A DNA stretch of 64,000 bases from Margaritifera margaritifera. Its lineage: Eukaryota; Mollusca; Bivalvia; Unionida; Margaritiferidae. Below the pieces are notes generated by a model, which was given only the letters and a program-made list of their open reading frames with translations, searched no databases and had not been told where the DNA came from. Where the stretch lies: assembly GCA_029931535.1 (NCBI GenBank), contig JAQPZY010001688.1:9494001-9558000 (forward strand). Reading direction: 5' to 3'. Made by a program: the position numbers and the translations under genes. Of this stretch, positions 36,769 to 49,298 are shown in pieces; position 1 is the stretch's first letter; each line of letters opens with the position of its first letter.

Positions 36769-37005
36769 ATGTATGAAGGATCGATATACAATTGTACTTT
36801 AACATGTATGAAGGATCGATATACAATTGTACTTTAACATGTATGAAGGATCGATATACAATTGTACTTTAACATGTATGAAGGATCGATATACAATTGT
36901 ACTTTAACATGTATGAAGGATCGATATACAATTGTACTTTAACATGTATGAAGGATCGATATACTTTAACATGTATGAAGGATCAATATACAATTGTACT
37001 TTAAC
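36769..37005. repeat. 35-bp minisatellite, about 7 copies
   Basis: ATGTATGAAGGATCGATATA then CAATTGTACTTTAAC. Copies are nearly identical; one has lost about 10 bp (ATATACTTTAAC). Confidence 0.97.
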
Positions 37006-37412
37006 ATGGTAATTTTATACTATTTATAAGACCTATTGGGAATACTTAACATTTACATTATATATTTAAGCAATTCTGCCCACGTCCTTGGCACCGTATT
37101 GTGTCTGGAGTAAGTGAAAACGCAAATATTGTGATAAACCATGTAAAACCTGAGGAAACAGTCTTAGAATGTTCCAGCTGCAACGAACAGTTCATTTGAT
37201 TGGTTATTACTAGCTCTTTAGAGAGCACAAAACTCTAATTTCCGCATCGTATCGCAGTATCAATTAATGACAGGTTGGAAAGGTCATGAACTCTTTTTCA
37301 TTGGTTAAACATAGAATGTTGTCAATATATCGGAAAACTCCAGTGCTATATTTTAGACATTCGCAAATTCTCGGTCAATCCAAAATTTGTGTTGTTAATT
37401 TGCAAGGACTTG

Positions 37413-38338
37413 TTCTGTTATCAATTACAATAAATATGGTACCGATGGACATTGTTCTGATATCAATTACAATAAATATGGTACCTATAGACATTGTTCT
37501 GATATCAATTACAATAGATATGGTACCGATGGACATTGTTCTGATATCAATTACAATAAATATGGTACTTATGGATATTGTTCTGATATCAATTACAATA
37601 AATATGGTACTTATGGATATTGTTCTGTTATCAATTACAATAAATATGGTACTTATGGATATTGTTCTGTTATCAATTGCAATAAATATGGTTCCTATGG
37701 ACATTGTTCTGATAACAATTACAATAAATATTCTACCTATGGACATTGTTCTGATATCAATTGCAATAAATATGGTACTTATGGATATTGTTCTGATATC
37801 AATTACAATAAATATGGTACATATGGATATTGTTCTGTTATCAATTACAATAAATATGGTACCTATGGACATTGTTCTGATAACAATTACAATAAATATT
37901 CTACCTATGGACATTGTACTGATATCAATTACATTAAATATGGTACCTATAGACATTGTTCTGATATCAATTACAATAAATTTTGTACCTATAGACATTG
38001 TTCTGATATCAATTACAATAAATATGGTACCTATAGACATTGTTCTGATATCAATTACATTAAATATGGTACCTATAGACATTGTTCTGATATCAATTAC
38101 AATAAATACCGATGGACATTGTTCTGATATCAATTACATTAAACATGGTACTTATGGATATTGTTCTGTTATCAATTACAATAAATATGGTACCTATGGA
38201 ATTTGTTCTGATATCAATTACATTAAATATGGTACTTATGGATATTGTTCTGATATCAATCACAATAAATATTTTACCTATGGACATTGTTCTGTTATCA
38301 ATTACAATAAATATGGTACCTATGGACATTGTTCTGTT
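37413..38338. repeat. 42-bp minisatellite, about 22 copies
   Basis: Unit TGTTCTGATATCAATTACAA then TAAATATGGTACCTATGGAC then AT, equal to 14 codons. The plus strand keeps a 418-codon frame (37286-38542) repeating VLISITINMVPMDI, and the minus strand also stays open over 252 codons. A shortened unit near 38105-38120 shifts the plus frame so the same DNA then reads CSDINYIKYGTYGY. No complex coding sequence flanks it and both strands are open, so I treat it as satellite. Confidence 0.93.
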
Positions 38339-38344
38339 GACATT

Positions 38345-39261
38345 TCACTTTATTTTCTATTTTCAGAATTACAAATGATTACACTTGGAGAGACTAGTTG
38401 CTCTAAGGTTGGGATCGTTTCTAACAATTTCAGTTTGAGATACTTTTCTCCTGTGTACATACAGAACTTCGACTTATCACCTTCTAAACTTTCTGTTATT
38501 TGCACAAAGTGTGTGTCTTTCCTTGATCACTGTGAGTGTTGAGATAAAAGACGAAATAAGAAATTAAGTGTAGGCCTCTGTTACACTTGAAGGAGAAAGT
38601 TAGTCGATATGAGTAATAATTATCAATGATGACACGTACATTCACTTTTACATTGGTGTTATAAAGAGGTTTCTAGTAATATATCAGGGTATCAATTTTA
38701 ATGGGAAATTAGGAGACAGAACAATTTGTATAAAAATAAAAAAATTTAAAATTATCATTAGCCAGCTGGGACCAGTACTGTTGAAGCTATTTAGATGCAA
38801 ACCATATAAATGTACATGACAGCTCATGTACAAGTGTCTTCACACAATAGCATGGTGGTCGTTGATGTTACGTCACTGATGCAACCTCACCTTTACAACT
38901 ACATATTTAAGGTGCCAATTTGAAAAAGAATATGAATGTTTTGGTCATCATATAATTTTGGTGAAGTTGAGAAACTAAGAAAATATATACATTGTTTGTT
39001 CTAGTGGCATATGATTATATAGCAGTCAGAATTCATTAATATGTATAGTTTTTACTGTGCTCGTCTGAAGTCATATAGTCAAAATTCACAATGAAATGAC
39101 CAAAGTGTGGACAAATTTTGTCTCCAGGTCTGATTGTCACTATGACAAGAATTTATTGATTTCATTATAAAACAGATCACAACACCCTTATAAAAATTAA
39201 AATTATAAAACAGATCACAACACCCTTATAGAAATTAAAAGATTCTCTCCATTTAGAGTTC
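38345..39261. other. Intergenic with a 2-copy repeat
   Basis: ACAGATCACAACACCCTTAT occurs twice at about 39172-39238 (period about 40 bp). Otherwise no gene is seen. Confidence 0.55.
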
Positions 39262-39537
39262 TCAATGAGTCGATTCAGCAGTTATTAATATCATTTTTTT
39301 TTTTTTTTTTTTGTTTGTTTGTTTGTATAAGAATACTTTTCTGTGGAATGACTGAGTTCTAATACAATGAAGTTTAATACTAATGAATCCTACCATGTGG
39401 TCGCTGGTATGATCTTCAATAGGTATTGTACAAGATTTAACAATATCATTGTACTCTGATTTTATAATTAGGTCAAGGAGGACTGCCGAATGAGGGGTCA
39501 GATGAGTCGATAGTTCATTAACTAGATTACTTCGCAC
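39262..39537 (-). pseudogene. LINE endonuclease C-terminal fragment
   Basis: The minus-strand frame reads MRSNLVNELSTHLTPHSAVL then LDLIIKSEYNDIVKSCTIPI and, about six residues on, TSDHMVGFISIKL. The L-I-D-L-I-like block followed 20-30 residues later by SDH is the signature C-terminal end of the APE-type endonuclease of CR1/L2/Jockey-type non-LTR retrotransposons; the His is a catalytic residue. No earlier endonuclease motifs and no RT follow, and the frame runs into a poly-Lys stretch from an A/T tract at 39293-39325. This is an isolated fragment of a dead LINE. Confidence 0.75.
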
Positions 39538-39716
39538 AAGAAGATGATAGAGATTATTGTTATGTGGTCTGTGCTATTTGTACAAGAAGATGATAGAGAT
39601 TATTGTTATTTGGCCTGTGTTATTTGCACAAGAAGATGATAGAGATTATTGTTATGTGGCCTGTGTTATTCGCACAAGAAGATGATAGAGATTATTGTTA
39701 TGTGGCCTGTGTTATT
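39533..39716. repeat. 46-bp minisatellite, 4 copies
   Basis: GCACAAGAAGATGATAGAGA then TTATTGTTATGTGGCCTGTG then TTATTT. It begins at the edge of the LINE fragment. Confidence 0.96.
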
Positions 39717-39719
39717 TAC

Positions 39720-40187
39720 ATCACCCTTTATAAGTAAAATATACATGTATTTTATAAATAAAATCAACATGTAATTTATAAGTAAAATCAACATATAACT
39801 TTAGTGCCCTGTAGATAGAGCAAACTAAGCCTGTTTTACTTCTGAGAAGTCGTTATAACCAAATCATCTCGCAGCCTGCCCTGTTTATTCTAGTCCATGT
39901 CCTCGCTTGCAACTTATATCATTTTAATTGATGGAAATATAAATTTCTTTACATAGTGTAAGATTAGACTTTACAAGTCAAATGTATCTTGCATAACTCA
40001 TCGGTTACACGCTTGAAGTCAACATATTATGTTTTTAAGGCACGCGGACTTCTTGAAGATATTACACATATCAAGGAATCGAATTCTGGTGCATATTGTT
40101 TTATGGAATGTGTTCAAAAGATGGCAGACAGTTATTTCAAGGAAAGTAACCGTGGGTGGTTATGAAGTTATCTTAAAACTATATATA
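39720..40187. other. Intergenic with short AT-rich repeats
   Basis: Three imperfect copies of about 27 bp (TATAAGTAAAATCAACATGT) lie at 39728-39800. No gene seen. Confidence 0.55.
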
Positions 40188-40274
40188 CACCGGAAAGGGC
40201 AACCAGCAGTGCTAGCCCCATTCCAGTGTAACGGAAAGGGCAACCAGCAATGTTAGCCCCGTTCCAGTGTAACC
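40188..40274. repeat. 42-bp duplication
   Basis: CCGGAAAGGGCAACCAGCAG ... CCCATTCCAGTGTAAC is present twice in tandem with few differences. Confidence 0.93.
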
Positions 40275-42722
40275 GAAAGAAAACTCCAACGCCTGCGTTG
40301 GCTTCTCTGATGAACATCGTACAGAACACAAATCCTATAGATTTTTTGTTTTTCTGATATCTCAGCTTCTGGGAATGTTTATATATTCTCAGTCAAATTT
40401 ACACAATGCAACCCACGGCATAATCCGACTTTTGCCTGCAATGTTTTTGAAGAATATCACGTAATTCTCTAACTCTTCATTTATATTGTAACAAACCTCG
40501 GCTATGTGCTACTTTTATTTACGTCTTCGTGCATAGTCTTGACAGATTTTAGTGATTATTTGTTTGATTATGGGGAATCGGTATTGAAAAGACATTTCTG
40601 AAGCAGAGTAATTAGCCAATTACTGGGCACAGGCGTCATATCAAACCATATTCACGGGAATTTATTGTAGCACGGATTAGTTTCTTGAATGGCCCCTGTC
40701 AGATTTCATAATATAATCAATTTTTTTATGATATTCTCACCTACAAGTATTTAGTAATTAGAGATAGGATTAATTCTGTGTAGTAGGCATTTGGGCCTCG
40801 TTTTGTGGTACGTGACATGAAATACCGGTTTAGGGCTTGCAATTGCGTACTGATAAACCATACCAATGTGAAGTGTAAGGAAAACCATACACGTGTGCAA
40901 TATGTGGTCCTTAGTTTGATACGAGGAAAATTATTTGTCGTATTAGCGCCGTTTATAGAAGCCTTCAGTGACAATTACTGTTGTGCTGAAGTTCTTGGAA
41001 ATATAGTGGAAACAACGAGCTCAGGACAGAATGACGTAATGTGTTCAACATTGTTTATTTCTGCTCGGTCTTGATTTGAACTTGTGAACTAGCTGATATT
41101 TTAGACCCCTCATTTGTTATAATATGTTCGCGGGCAAATGTATTGAGAAAGACTTTAGGATCCTTTGTTCTGTCAATCAAAGTCCTGTTTTTTTCGTTGT
41201 TGTTTTTACATGTATCACGATGCATCATGTGTTTTATATCTTTCAGTCAAACTTGAGATAGGATCGATTTATCTTTTGGTAACAATCAATCATACCTTTT
41301 TTTCGCGGAAGCTTGCTTTATAAGGATAAAGAAAGAGAAATAAGGAAGACTTTTCAAATACTTTTATGTAAAGCGTTTTAAAAACAGAACATGCAGCGTG
41401 ACGTTCATATCTTTGTGACAATTAACTGACACAGTCACACGTGCAATCACGTGCAACGCGGGTGATCTAGAGGTGGACAAAATCCAAACTATACGTCTAG
41501 TTGTACATCAGTCCATATTCATTTTGTCTTATGCATATAGAGACATATACCAAATATTTCTTGCCTGAACCGTAGGATACAAATTGGTGGCATGACATCT
41601 ATGTTAATGTTCTTATTTTACGAAATATTAATTGTATTCCAGTGTTATGACATATTATAAATCAATTGAATAGGATCTTTATGGTTTGTACTCACTTCAG
41701 GCGGAGGTTCTGAGGACATGAAGTGGTCCATTCCTTCGTTTGTTTGCCCGCCATCTCAATTGTTTCTTTTTGGTCTCAACTTGAGTAGCCACACATAAGT
41801 CACAAGGTGCAGTATAACTGCCTGCCTAAAGTTTGTCCCTGATACACTTATATTTCTCTATGGCATGCTTTAGCAGAAAGATGTATTGTCATAGCGCCCT
41901 TCAGAGGCACAGGACCGTGTTCAGCATCATCCTCGTCTAATATTAGAAAATCTATTTCTCATTATCACCAATCCGCTTTTTCGAGATTAGTAAATATGCC
42001 GACGTATCACTAAAACCCCAGCACTCACAAATGCGTTGGATCCGTGAAAATTCCCGCCAGTCGTTATCATGAGTTAACAAGTCAGATGTGTCAGATAAAA
42101 CATGAGATGATATTCCTTGTCATGGTTAATTGATCTATTTATTGTGTTAATTGAGTACCTGTCAAGAACTTAGTAGTGCACTGCCGAATGCCCGAAAACG
42201 TCTTTAATTCAAGATTGGTAAGAACTGTCAAGACCGTGTATTTCACGAGGTACAACGAATGCACGCGGAGGATATTGCCATGTGTTCTTCCTCGCTTCAA
42301 GTAAGTAAGGGTGCTGATTGTCAAAACAGTCAGAACGCAAAAGATGTGGGGTATCGGGCTAGTGCCGTTGTCACAAATGGCGAATGTTCTGCACTTTGTG
42401 TATGGAGTATTTTGAGAAATATGAAAGAGCGCGGATTAGTAAGATTTAGGCAGGATCAGTAAAAGATTTATTATGATGATGCGTCAGCAGCAAAAATCAT
42501 AATTTCAAGCACTGCGCTGACCATTTTCTTTTCCTTTTAAAGTTTCTTAACAAGAATGAACCAACAGAAACATTGTCCTGTTCACTAGTGAAGGTGGACA
42601 AGCACGAGCAGAGAGTGTGACCTTCTATCCGTCATCTGGCTGAGCGGCTACAGTTTATAAACTTTGATTAAATATGACGTCTCTCTCTCTCTCATCTTCT
42701 GTTTAATCATGGGTTACACCTT
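40275..42722. other. Intergenic, no gene seen
   Basis: About 2.4 kb without a recognisable gene. An ORF at 42259-42462 contains a GTAAGTAAG donor-like sequence but no family signal. Nothing else noted. Confidence 0.5.
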
Positions 42723-43017
42723 TGTCGGAAAAATAACGTATCTCTATCATAACCAAGGTTGCCAAAATAGTTGTCGGAAAAATAACGTCTCTCTATCATA
42801 ACCAAGGTTGCCAAAATAGTTGAGGAAAAATAACGTATCTCTATCATAACCAAGGTTTCCAAAATAGTTGTCGGAAAAATAACGTATCTCTATCATAACC
42901 AAGGTTGCCAAAATAGTTGTCGGAAAAATAACGTATCTCTATCATAACCAAGGTTGCCAAAATAGTTGTCGGAAAAATAACGTATCTCTCTCATAAACAA
43001 GGTTGCCAAAATAGTTG
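42723..43017. repeat. 49-bp minisatellite, 6 copies
   Basis: TGTCGGAAAAATAACGTATC then TCTATCATAACCAAGGTTGC then CAAAATAGT. One copy has lost a few bases (TGAGG). Confidence 0.97.
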
Positions 43018-43408
43018 ATCAATGACAAAAAGTGGACCATGTTCCTGGTCGTAGTAGCCAAATCACCCCAGGGTGACCACATGAAATTTGATAGGAAATA
43101 TCAGCGGCGTCAAAATTTTAGAGGCAAGTAACCGCCCTACAAAGAGCGTATGGTTGTTATCAGTGACTACATGAAATAACAACAAAGCAGTTTTAGTCAT
43201 TCGCATCCACACCCATAATGCATTGCGGTAAAAATGTCATTTATACCACAAACCCACAAAAAACCCAGCCAGAGTTCTCCAAGTCTTGGAATATGTCTCT
43301 GTATGATTAGCCTCTGTACGTCCCATGATGCCCCCCTCCCCCTCTTTTTTGCTAGCATTTAATAATGGCCTATGTACTGTGTAAGCATGAGAAAGTGAGG
43401 AAACTATC

Positions 43409-43409
<1 letters not shown>

Positions 43410-43472
<63 letters not shown>
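43410..43472. repeat. (AT)n microsatellite
   Basis: About 30 AT dinucleotides. Confidence 0.97.
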
Positions 43473-43478
<6 letters not shown>

Positions 43479-43750
43479 GTATAGTATGTACGCTGTATCT
43501 TTGATATACCTGGAGATGTATAAATTTTTCATTAAAAGGAAACGAGTGTGAAATATAGACTAAGCTAAACGACGAGTCAACAAGAGGTAATTAAAACATT
43601 GAAATTTATTTACAGCTGATTTAAGTTATTATTATGTTTTAATTAACATTGTTACCGACCATAAGATTGATTTTATCTTCTATCTCTCTCTTTCTTAATT
43701 CCGTTGGTCGGTTGATCTGTAAATGTTACCATCATTCATAGGTCCAGAGA

Positions 43751-43823
43751 CATCGTCGCATGACAGGCAAAAATCCGCTACGCTCGTTTTTTTCACGGAT
43801 TTTCGCCCGTATCTTGCGACGAT
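43751..43823. mobile_element. Foldback hairpin
   Basis: CATCGTCGCATGACAGG-CAAAAATCCG is followed after about 18 nt by its near inverse CGGATTTTCGCCCGTATCTT then GCGACGATG. GGTCCAGAG flanks both sides in direct orientation (43741 and 43824), which may be a target duplication or part of the adjacent repeat. Confidence 0.7.
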
Positions 43824-43826
43824 GGT

Positions 43827-43827
<1 letters not shown>

Positions 43828-43883
<56 letters not shown>

Positions 43884-43996
43884 GTGAGAGAAAGAGAGGT
43901 GGGGTTGGCGTTTAGGGGGACTTAGCATAAGATTTTTTAATATTATTGTCCATCCCTATGTTTATCTGTTGGTCGATTAGTCTGCTGCCTGACCAA

Positions 43997-44069
<73 letters not shown>

Positions 44070-44167
44070 TGGGTGGGGGTTTAGGGGGACTTAGCATGAG
44101 ATGATTTTTTTAATATTATTGTCCATCCCTATGTTTGTATGTTGGTCGATTAGTCTGCTGCCTGACC

Positions 44168-44254
<87 letters not shown>

Positions 44255-44350
44255 TGGGGGTTTAGGTTGACTTAGCATGAGATGATTTTTTTTATTATTG
44301 TCCATTCCTATGTTTATCTGTTGGTCGATTAGTCTGCTGCCTGATCAACC

Positions 44351-44432
<82 letters not shown>
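43828..44432. repeat. Higher-order repeat of (GA)n plus unique 100 bp
   Basis: Three composite units of about 169-181 bp. Each has a long GA run, a G-rich GGGGTTTAGGGGGACTTAGC block, ATTATTGTCCATCCCTATGT and GGTCGATTAGTCTGCTGCCT, and then a new GA run. GA lengths differ between units while the spacer is well conserved. The unit was therefore duplicated as a whole and the GA parts drifted afterwards. Confidence 0.93.
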
Positions 44433-44433
<1 letters not shown>

Positions 44434-44746
44434 GCCTTCGGAAATTGTTATATTTAAAAAATAATGTTTTTAGAACCCTAATATAGGTTAAAAAAACAAA
44501 CCCAGTATGTGTGTGCCTAACCAAGATATTTACCGTATAGTTTCGACAGGCTCTTGGAACTTTGTATCATTGATATTGTGAACACTGTATATAAATCCCT
44601 TGAAAGGAGTAAGTATACAATAACGACGACCCGGGTTCTTGTAGGTTACTTGGTGCAAGTTCAAGTTGAAGGGTTTCATCCAGCTCAAATTATTTTTGTT
44701 TCTCTCTCTCTCTCCATAGATTTCTACGTATGTGTGTCCCTTATGC

Positions 44747-44817
<71 letters not shown>

Positions 44818-44818
44818 A
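44747..44818. repeat. (GA)n then poly-G
   Basis: About 30 GA dinucleotides ending in a G11 run. Confidence 0.97.
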
Positions 44819-46469
44819 AGCAGAGGGATTTAAATGAAATTGTGTACCATGTTTAATTCATTTAGAAAAAAGGGCAATTATTAATATTTTTCTCGTTATT
44901 TTCTTATGTCAATAATGATTAATAAGTTAATAAGTGGAAATTCATCACTGATCTAGAGAGTATAGAAGTAATAATCACTGTTGAAACCTTGTTTATATGT
45001 GTGTATTCATGCGCCATCAGCGGATCACAATTTGATATACCAACAGTATTGGTATATGAAATTGCTTTATACCAACTCTTTCAAAGTCATGTTTTTTGTA
45101 ATACGGTATATAACAAGATGTATTGCGTTACTGTGCCTTTTGAATGTGGGTCAAAGATTCGTGACTTTTATGCTGACGAGTGTGTCGTCTTTTGATGTAC
45201 AGTGTTTTCAAAGTTACAGTCTTATCAGGTACCGTGTCAGTATGTTGATACAGCCAACGGCGATTTACTGCGATTTTCGGTTTTGATATTCAGTGATTAA
45301 ATGTGAAAGGAAATTATTATTTTTTGGTGGTGCTACCATTTCCACTTGCTGCATCTGCAAAAAATGAGAGTTCAAAGTGTTCTTTGACTTGGGAGACAGT
45401 AACAGGTAAATTTCCTAACAAACAATAGAGTTTGTAAGCCGTGTGAACGACTGTCAGTCGCATACCATTATTGTGATATTATTAACTGCGTCGGGTACTG
45501 TCTCTTCGCAGTAAATCACTGTCTCTATCAAGGGTCTTGAGAAGAGAGTCAGTGTGTCTGAGGTGGTGGTGGGGTGTGAGTCCTCCGTCTTCCGCTTTGC
45601 TTGAGTATCTTTATGTTTGGTGATTACGTAAATTCTGCGATCACTTTATTAGAATACGCTAGAGCGTCCTCTTTATTTTATTTTTTTTAAATTTTTTTTT
45701 TTTTTTACATGTCTTTTGTGGCTGTTTTTATTTCTGGAAGTTAAAGAGTACTTCCTTGTTGTCCTGTCTTCCTCATCCCCATAAAGAAAGGTAATAGAAT
45801 GGTGTGACCGACAGTATTAGACTGTCTTCCCGATAATGATGGAAGAAAAAATTATAATAGAATAGCAGAATAGTGTACCCGGCTCTTACTAGGTTAAAAA
45901 AAGAAAAAAAAGTGTACGCGACAAGAATCTATTTATATCGGTGATGTCATGTCCCATTTCCGCTTCCTGTGCATGCATAGTGGGGTGGGAGGGGGGATTG
46001 ACGGAAAAGTGCAAATCAACAGTTTTAAAGCAAACTGCAAGCTCTGAAAGGAAACGAATACTAATTTGCTTCAAATAGATTATTTGCTCCATGGAGATCC
46101 TTCTTAAGTCAAACATGGACTGTATAGTGTCTGTGCAAAATACACCAGACACTTTATAGGGTCGGCTCAAAATAGATCTGTGGCAAGTTTGATTAATAAT
46201 GGTAGCAACTAAAAATAGCAGGTAGATCTCAAAGTGTATGTTGATATTTTTGCTTTAATTTCTTTGGTAATATAATACTATTTACTGTTGTCGCCGATGG
46301 GATGAAATAGTTTTTATGCACATTAATGTATTCTCATAGGAGTAAAACAATTTTCATAAACTATATTTTAGAGCAATAGCTAATGCAAGTCATTTGTTAT
46401 GGAATGGGATGTCGGGGGTCATCTCAAGATGTTAACGAGTGAAATTTTACCCACCCACCCACCCCCGTT

Positions 46470-46470
<1 letters not shown>
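44819..46470. other. Intergenic, no gene seen
   Basis: Short ORFs at 44981-45286 and 45889-46170 show no recognised domain. A T-rich tract lies at about 45675-45707. Confidence 0.5.

Positions 46471-46540
<70 letters not shown>
46471..46540. repeat. (TC)n microsatellite
   Basis: TC dinucleotides with one TTTC interruption, preceded by CCCA repeats (46450-46466). Confidence 0.97.
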
Positions 46541-46543
<3 letters not shown>

Positions 46544-46774
46544 GTAGTTAGATATATCCACTGATCATAACTGCGTTTGCAAAGTACGCAAGTCACGCTT
46601 TATCACTTGTTTTACAATTTCCTAGACACCGTTGTTTTTATGGTCATTCAAATTCAAGAGTGCATTCACATTTATCACTTATGTTAACACCAAAAAAAAA
46701 AAAGAAAATTGTGGTTGTAATGACCTACTCTTCTTGCTAAACTGCCTCTGCCAAGTTGTTGGATTATGCACCAT

Positions 46775-46950
46775 ACATGCGAAGCAGGCAAGACATCATT
46801 CAACATATTTCCTGTTGGTTCATTCCTAGCACAGACCTTCAAATTTTGTATCCAATTATAAACGTCAAAGAAGAGAAAAAAATCTTTCATTTTGACTAAT
46901 TTCATGCAATATTTCACTCGCGTCCTCTTTTCTAAAGTACCAGTTTTATT
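46775..46950 (-). repeat. Unclassified dispersed repeat, copy 2
   Basis: GCGAAGCAGGCAAGACATCA ... ATTTCCTGTTGGTTCATTCC ... CAAAGAAGAGAAAAAAATCT resembles 22896-23110. Minus-strand translation shares the EPTGN motif. Confidence 0.5.
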
Positions 46951-47106
46951 TTTGTTCCAATTACCAATTCTATTTATCCAGTAAGGAGAAGACAATTATA
47001 GCTCGACAAGAGTGGCCTACCGTTAAAGTGGCGTGTATGCTGCAAGCGCACGAGACAATTCGTCCAGATAAAGCATGCAAGATATATACACATCATATAT
47101 TTTTCA

Positions 47107-47268
47107 AGTGGACTAGGCTCTCATGAATATTCCACCCAAAGGTCAAACGGACTGGTCCCTCATGAATATTCCACCCAAAGGTCAAACGGACTGGGCCCTC
47201 ATGAATATTCCACCCAAATATCAAACGGACTGAGCCCTCATGAATATTCCACCCAAAGGCTGAACGGA
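47107..47268. repeat. 39-bp minisatellite, 4 copies
   Basis: CTCATGAATATTCCACCCAA then AGGTCAAACGGACTGGTCC. The minus strand stays open, repeating GWNIHEGPVRLTF, because 39 is divisible by three. Confidence 0.96.
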
Positions 47269-47859
47269 CAGATCGATCTTTACAACACAAGCAAGCATTT
47301 GATAAATAGTGTGTGTGGGTAAATTACATTTTCCGTTCTGGATTATATCTCAATGCCAGTTTCAACGCTCTCACTTGCTGAAGGAAGGACTCATTTCAAA
47401 TTTAAATTTTTGCAAAATATACATAACAAAATGTACGGGTGAATACTGGATAAAATGTCAATGACTCACGACAAAAGCGCACGACTTGACACACACAAAA
47501 CCACATCTAAAACTAACAGGCCAAAGCGTCGCCTTTATCTCGAGGATATTCTCTGCGATCACGCATAATCCTGAGTTTTTAGGGGATTGACAAAATGATC
47601 TCTACCACACCGGTTTGAAAGACAAATTTCATAATAAAAGTTTTCCCCGATATGATGTTAAGTTATCTCCGTTGATTTGGATATGTGAAATATGTCAAAA
47701 CGTATGGGTCAATCCCATCCTCGTCGAAAGTATACGGATCGGACGTACCGAAACACGGCATTGATATATCAGGAGTAATGTGTAACAAAGGGGATCGTCA
47801 AGTCTGAAAAATGTAGTACAACAACATAGCGGCACTGTTTTCTAGAGCTGAGGTAGCAC

Positions 47860-47861
<2 letters not shown>
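47269..47861. other. Intergenic, no gene seen
   Basis: No coding, RNA or repeat signal noticed. Confidence 0.55.

Positions 47862-47935
<74 letters not shown>
47862..47935. repeat. (GA)n microsatellite
   Basis: About 36 GA dinucleotides. Confidence 0.97.
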
Positions 47936-47937
<2 letters not shown>

Positions 47938-48127
47938 TTAAAATGAATGTATAGATTATATCCAACTGTGAAACAGTAATCACAGTGATCATATTTTATT
48001 TTTATTTTAAAAGTTGGTTCTGAATTTCTCCACTCCCATCTTCTGTAATCCTTAGAGTTCTTACAAACGCATATAAATGTAGTTACTTGAAACAAAGGAA
48101 ATACAATTGCAATTATGTTTGCACTTA

Positions 48128-48319
48128 GAGGGAATAGTTGGAATATTCAACCCTTTTCCAGAAGGAGACTCGTCTGTTTTCAAGGGTTATGGGGAATAGT
48201 TGGAATATTCAACCCTTTTCCAGGAGGAGACTCGTCTGTTTCCCAGGGTTATGGGGAATAGTTGGAATATTCAACCCTTTTCCAAGAGGAGACTCGTCTG
48301 TTTCCAAGGGTTATGGGTG
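48128..48319. repeat. 61-bp minisatellite, 3 copies
   Basis: GGGAATAGTTGGAATATTCA then ACCCTTTTCCAGAAGGAGAC then TCGTCTGTTTTCAAGGGTTA, three copies with single-base changes. Confidence 0.96.
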
Positions 48320-49109
48320 GGGAAGAAAAAAAACTCTGTTAGATGAAAATGAAAATATTTTGAATTGTGGAATATATGATCAGGGAAGGTCTATGAGGTA
48401 ATAATTGAAGCAGTCTCATGAAAAAATTCTGGAGAAATAATGAAAGGTGCCATACCGATCTTTTAAATCACGCAAACGAATAAGAGAAGTTTTGATGACT
48501 TGATATTCAAAGTATTGTGTAGATAGGGCAAGGAGATAGGTAATGATCCTGACGATGTGCTCTATATTATATTCACCTTCATTTATCCCTCCCTGTCTTT
48601 ACTCTCTGACATTATGTAAAAAGTCTCAGTAATAAGATTACTATTGTTTGCTAGGAACTATTATATTTCTTGGCTTAATTGTAAAATTTTCTTATTACAT
48701 GTATAGGAATATATCACCGATCACCTATGATTTAGGTTCTACACGTGGAATAGGGTTGCTATTGGTAACGCCTGTTCGTCAAACCCGAGCCAAAATAGGT
48801 AATAAAAATTTGAAACAAGTGTACTTCAAAACACTAACTCTGTGTGCCATGCATTCAACAACAAAGTACGCTTGGGGACTTGAAAAATAAAAGTCAGGAG
48901 TCATGTTGACTAACGTTTGAAAGCGAGAGTCCTGGGCATAAAACCGGTGGTCCTTGGAGCAGTCAATCTCACGCCAGAGAGTTCTGCGTTAATCAGACCA
49001 AAGGAAAATACACAAAAAGAGGCCAAATTGTGCCTGAGATCGCCCACCTGGCTGACAAGTACATCAAATCCCAAGAAATATGGGTTATTATGATTCTTTC
49101 TGACATTTT
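48320..49109. other. Intergenic, no gene seen
   Basis: The ORF at 48648-48890 (80 codons) is unrecognised. Nothing else noted. Confidence 0.5.
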
Positions 49110-49257
49110 AAAGTTTTTCTAATTTTAGTAACAGCGTCCATACTCGATGATGATTTGGCTTCATTTGTACAAAATGTAAAAAGCCGCTATAAAAGGATGT
49201 TGTCTTTCAAATTTGGTCAAATTCTGCTCATTGGTTTTTGAGAAGTCGTCTGATTTT

Positions 49258-49298
<41 letters not shown>

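Noticed and set aside
42259..42462. Exon with a perfect GTAAGTAAG donor
   Set aside because: The ORF runs through the donor, has no family signal, and no acceptor or partner exon is evident.
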